Assembly (NCBI GenBank): GCA_021806745.1
Contig: JAJZQS010000023.1
Coordinates: 1 to 32,539, forward strand
From: a bacterium
Lineage (GTDB): Bacteria; Elusimicrobiota; Elusimicrobia; UBA1565; UBA9628
Direction: 5' to 3'
DNA length: 32,539 nucleotides
The notes beneath the pieces were generated by a model. It saw only the letters and a list, made by a program, of their open reading frames with translations. It searched no databases and was not told the DNA's origin. This document shows, in pieces, positions 30,657 to 32,539 of the stretch. Each line of letters begins with the position of its first letter. Positions within the stretch are counted from its first letter, which is position 1. The position numbers were made by a program, and so were the translations under genes.

Positions 30657-31246
30657 AGCCCGTCGAACGCTTGACCGCGGCGCTCAAGCGCCTGCCCGGC
30701 GTGGGCCAGAAGCAGGCCGAGCGCCTGACGATCCACCTCCTGCGCGCGCCGCGCGCCGAGGTGGAGGGACTGGCCGAGGCTTTGGTGGAGGCCGCGCGCG
30801 CGGTGCGCCGCTGCGCTCGCTGCGGAGACTTCACCGACCGCGAGCTCTGCCGCCTGTGCGCCGACCCGGGCCGCGACCAGACCCTGATCTGCGTGGTCGA
30901 GGAGCCGCAGGACGTGGCCGCGCTCGACCGCACGCACGCGTTTCGCGGGCTCTACCATGTCCTGCACGGGGCGCTGTCGCCGCTGGACGGCGTCGGCCCG
31001 GACAAGATCCGCGCGCGCGAGCTCGTCGAGCGCGTGCGCGCCTCGGCCGGCGTCGTCAAGGAAGTCGTGCTCGCCACCGATCCCGACGCGGAGGGAGAGA
31101 CCACCGCGCTCTACCTCGCCCAGCAGCTCAAGGTCCTGCCCGTCAAGGTCACGCGCATCGCGCACGGGGTGCCGCTGGGCGGCGACCTCGACTACCTCGA
31201 CGAGCGCACCCTGTCGCACGCCTTGTCGGGGCGTCGGGAGGTCTAG
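30653..31246 (+). CDS. recR: Recombination mediator protein RecR
   Basis: 197 aa from GTG 30653 (GTGA overlap with dnaX). It acts with RecO/RecF in loading RecA at gaps. Helix-hairpin-helix LPGVGQKQAERLT (14-26), zinc finger C54-x2-C57...C66-x2-C69, Toprim domain starting ICVVEEPQD (79-87), with DPDAEGETTALYL (ATDPDAEGE) and the C-terminal GVPLGGDLDYLDERTL. The usual dnaX-ybaB/ebfC-recR order lacks the ebfC gene here. Confidence 0.96.
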   Translation: MKPVERLTAALKRLPGVGQKQAERLTIHLLRAPRAEVEGLAEALVEAARAVRRCARCGDFTDRELCRLCADPGRDQTLICVVEEPQDVAALDRTHAFRGLYHVLHGALSPLDGVGPDKIRARELVERVRASAGVVKEVVLATDPDAEGETTALYLAQQLKVLPVKVTRIAHGVPLGGDLDYLDERTLSHALSGRREV

Positions 31247-31253
31247 GAGAATC

Positions 31254-32539
31254 ATGCGCTACGAAAATGTTTTAGAGGCGATCGGCAGCACCCCCCTGAT
31301 CCGGCTCAATCGCCTGGCGAAGGGCCTCAAGCCCCGCGTCTACGTCAAGGCCGAATTCCTCAATCCCGGAGGCTCGGTCAAGGACCGCATCGGCGTGGCG
31401 ATGATCGACGAGGCCGAGCGCAAGGGCCTGCTCAAGCCCGGCGGCACCATCGTGGAAGGGACTTCCGGCAACACCGGCATCGGCTTGGCGCTGGTGGCCG
31501 CCCTGCGCGGCTACAAGCTGATCTTCACGATCACCGACAAGCAGAGCCGCGAGAAGATCAACCTGCTCAAGGCGCTGGGCGCGGAAGTCATCGTCTGCCC
31601 GACGAACGTGGAGCCGGAAGACCCGCGCTCCTATTATTCCGTGGCCGACAAGCTCACCGCCGAGATTCCCGGCGCCTATCACCCCAATCAATACGAGAAT
31701 CCCGAAAATCCTCTCGCGCACTACCGCACCACCGGCCCCGAGATCTGGCGCGACAGCGAAGGCGAGATCACGCATTTCGTCGCCGGCATGGGAACCGGCG
31801 GCACGATCTCCGGCGTGGCGAAATATCTGAAGGAGCAAAACCCCAAGATCAAGATCATCGGCGCCGACCCGGTGGGCTCGCTCTACTACGAGAAGATCAA
31901 GTTCAACCGGCTGGGCGCGGCCAAGCCCTACGTGGTCGAGGGCATAGGCGAGGACATTTTCCCGGGCACCATGGACCTGAAGTGCGTCGACGACGTCCTG
32001 CAGGTGACCGACCGCGACAGTTTCCTGACCACGCGCAAGCTCGCCCGTCTCGAGGGCCTGCTGGTGGGCGGCTCGTGCGGCGCGGCGGCCTGGGCGGGGT
32101 TGGAGTATGCCAAGAAGCTCGGCGAAAAGGACTTCATGGTGATCCTCCTGCCCGACACCGGCATGCGCTACCTGTCGAAGATCTACAACGACGAGTGGAT
32201 GCGCGAAAATCAGTATGTCGAGACGGCCGTGCCGCTGAAAGCCGCCGACGTGCTGGCGGCCAAGCGCGTGCGCGCCAAGGGCGCGGGGCTGGCCTCGGCC
32301 AAGCCCACGGACTCGCTGCCGCGCGCGATGGACGCGATGAGGCGCCGCGACATCTCGCAGACCCCGGTCTTCGAAAAGGGCGCGCCGGTGGGCACGCTGC
32401 ACGAAGACGCCGTGCTCGACTTGATGCTCAAGGGCCGCGACATCAAGAAGATGATCGTGCGCGAGGCCATGGGCGCGCCGCTGCCGGTCGTCGAGCCGCA
32501 GGCGCGGCTTGAGGCGGTGATGCGCCACATCACGCCGGA
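31254..32539 (+). CDS. cbs: Cystathionine beta-synthase (partial, runs off right edge)
   Basis: 428 codons seen from ATG 31254 (SD AGGAG in the gap after recR); no stop before the window end. A fold-type II PLP enzyme that joins serine and homocysteine to cystathionine; some relatives make cysteine. PLP lysine K43 in NPGGSVKDR, phosphate-binding TSGNTGIG, GMGTGGTISGVAKYL, GADPVGS, VEGIGEDIFP, GGSCGAA, and the CBS-type (rather than CysK-type) end LPDTGMRYLSKIYNDEWM. From about 345 a C-terminal regulatory CBS-domain pair begins (AMDAMRRRDISQTPVFEKG) and is cut by the edge. The haem-binding N-terminus of animal CBS is absent. Probably co-transcribed with recR, 7 nt upstream. Confidence 0.88.
   Translation, partial: MRYENVLEAIGSTPLIRLNRLAKGLKPRVYVKAEFLNPGGSVKDRIGVAMIDEAERKGLLKPGGTIVEGTSGNTGIGLALVAALRGYKLIFTITDKQSREKINLLKALGAEVIVCPTNVEPEDPRSYYSVADKLTAEIPGAYHPNQYENPENPLAHYRTTGPEIWRDSEGEITHFVAGMGTGGTISGVAKYLKEQNPKIKIIGADPVGSLYYEKIKFNRLGAAKPYVVEGIGEDIFPGTMDLKCVDDVLQVTDRDSFLTTRKLARLEGLLVGGSCGAAAWAGLEYAKKLGEKDFMVILLPDTGMRYLSKIYNDEWMRENQYVETAVPLKAADVLAAKRVRAKGAGLASAKPTDSLPRAMDAMRRRDISQTPVFEKGAPVGTLHEDAVLDLMLKGRDIKKMIVREAMGAPLPVVEPQARLEAVMRHITP

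Noticed and set aside
28884-31255. Minus-strand frames opposite dnaX and recR
   Set aside because: Shadows of clearly recognised genes; no domains, low-complexity Ala/Arg/Ser content.
1-32539. CRISPR arrays, tRNA/rRNA genes, insertion sequences, prophage or toxin-antitoxin modules
   Set aside because: I looked for regularly spaced direct repeats, tRNA cloverleaf signatures, transposase motifs and terminal inverted repeats and saw none that hold up.

Overview
The window comes from a strongly GC-rich bacterium with two membranes. The support is Lgt, a predicted outer-membrane porin, a second beta-barrel protein ending in Phe, and many Sec signal peptides. No rRNA, tRNA, insertion sequence, phage gene or CRISPR array is visible, and gene density is high. 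I cannot name the phylum from sequence alone. An Elusimicrobiota-like, Acidobacteria-like or Myxococcota-like MAG would all fit, and Elusimicrobiota is only a weak guess. Because of the high GC, many long open frames antisense to real genes are spurious.

Layout. 1-2990 (minus): an exported TPR-like protein, then a Ser/Thr kinase with an unusual order (signal peptide, TPRs, one membrane helix, C-terminal kinase) that runs off the left edge. 3024-4750 (plus): a promoter, a cyclic-di-AMP (ydaO/yuaA) riboswitch and the OmpL-like porin it should control. 4798-6405: a beta-barrel protein divergent from an XRE regulator across an AT-rich palindromic operator candidate. 6494-10871: pgm, a small exported protein, a cyclopropane-fatty-acid-synthase-family methyltransferase coupled to lgt. 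10890-12647 (minus): a membrane-anchored TPR protein. 12704-18668 (minus): a tightly coupled six-gene operon of ACP, FabZ-like dehydratase, ketosynthase, ketosynthase-like protein without catalytic residues, FabG-like ketoreductase and FadH-like flavin/Fe-S reductase. 18806-21516: a duplicated dihaem c-type cytochrome convergent with, and overlapping, a secreted M3 oligopeptidase. 21547-26398: an exported protein, coaD with a lipoprotein gene, a tiny membrane-protein candidate, divergent hemB/guaB and the RNase P RNA. 26404-28526 (minus): a zinc-ribbon coiled-coil protein, an alpha/beta hydrolase and an exported protein. 28609-32539 (plus): DoxX, dnaX, recR and cystathionine beta-synthase (cut by the right edge).

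Three things stand out. (1) The ACP/DH/KS/KS-beta/KR/reductase operon looks like a secondary (type II, reducing) fatty-acid or polyene pathway. It has an alpha/beta ketosynthase pair and a FadH-like enzyme as the only candidate enoyl reductase. (2) A c-di-AMP riboswitch precedes a predicted outer-membrane porin, linking the second messenger to envelope permeability rather than to the usual K+ transporters or wall hydrolases. (3) About fourteen first genes of transcription units have a sigma70-type -10 hexamer ending 5-8 nt (mostly exactly 6) before the start codon and no Shine-Dalgarno sequence. This predicts leaderless mRNA as the main mode for first genes, while internal operon genes start by GTGA/TGATG-type coupling.
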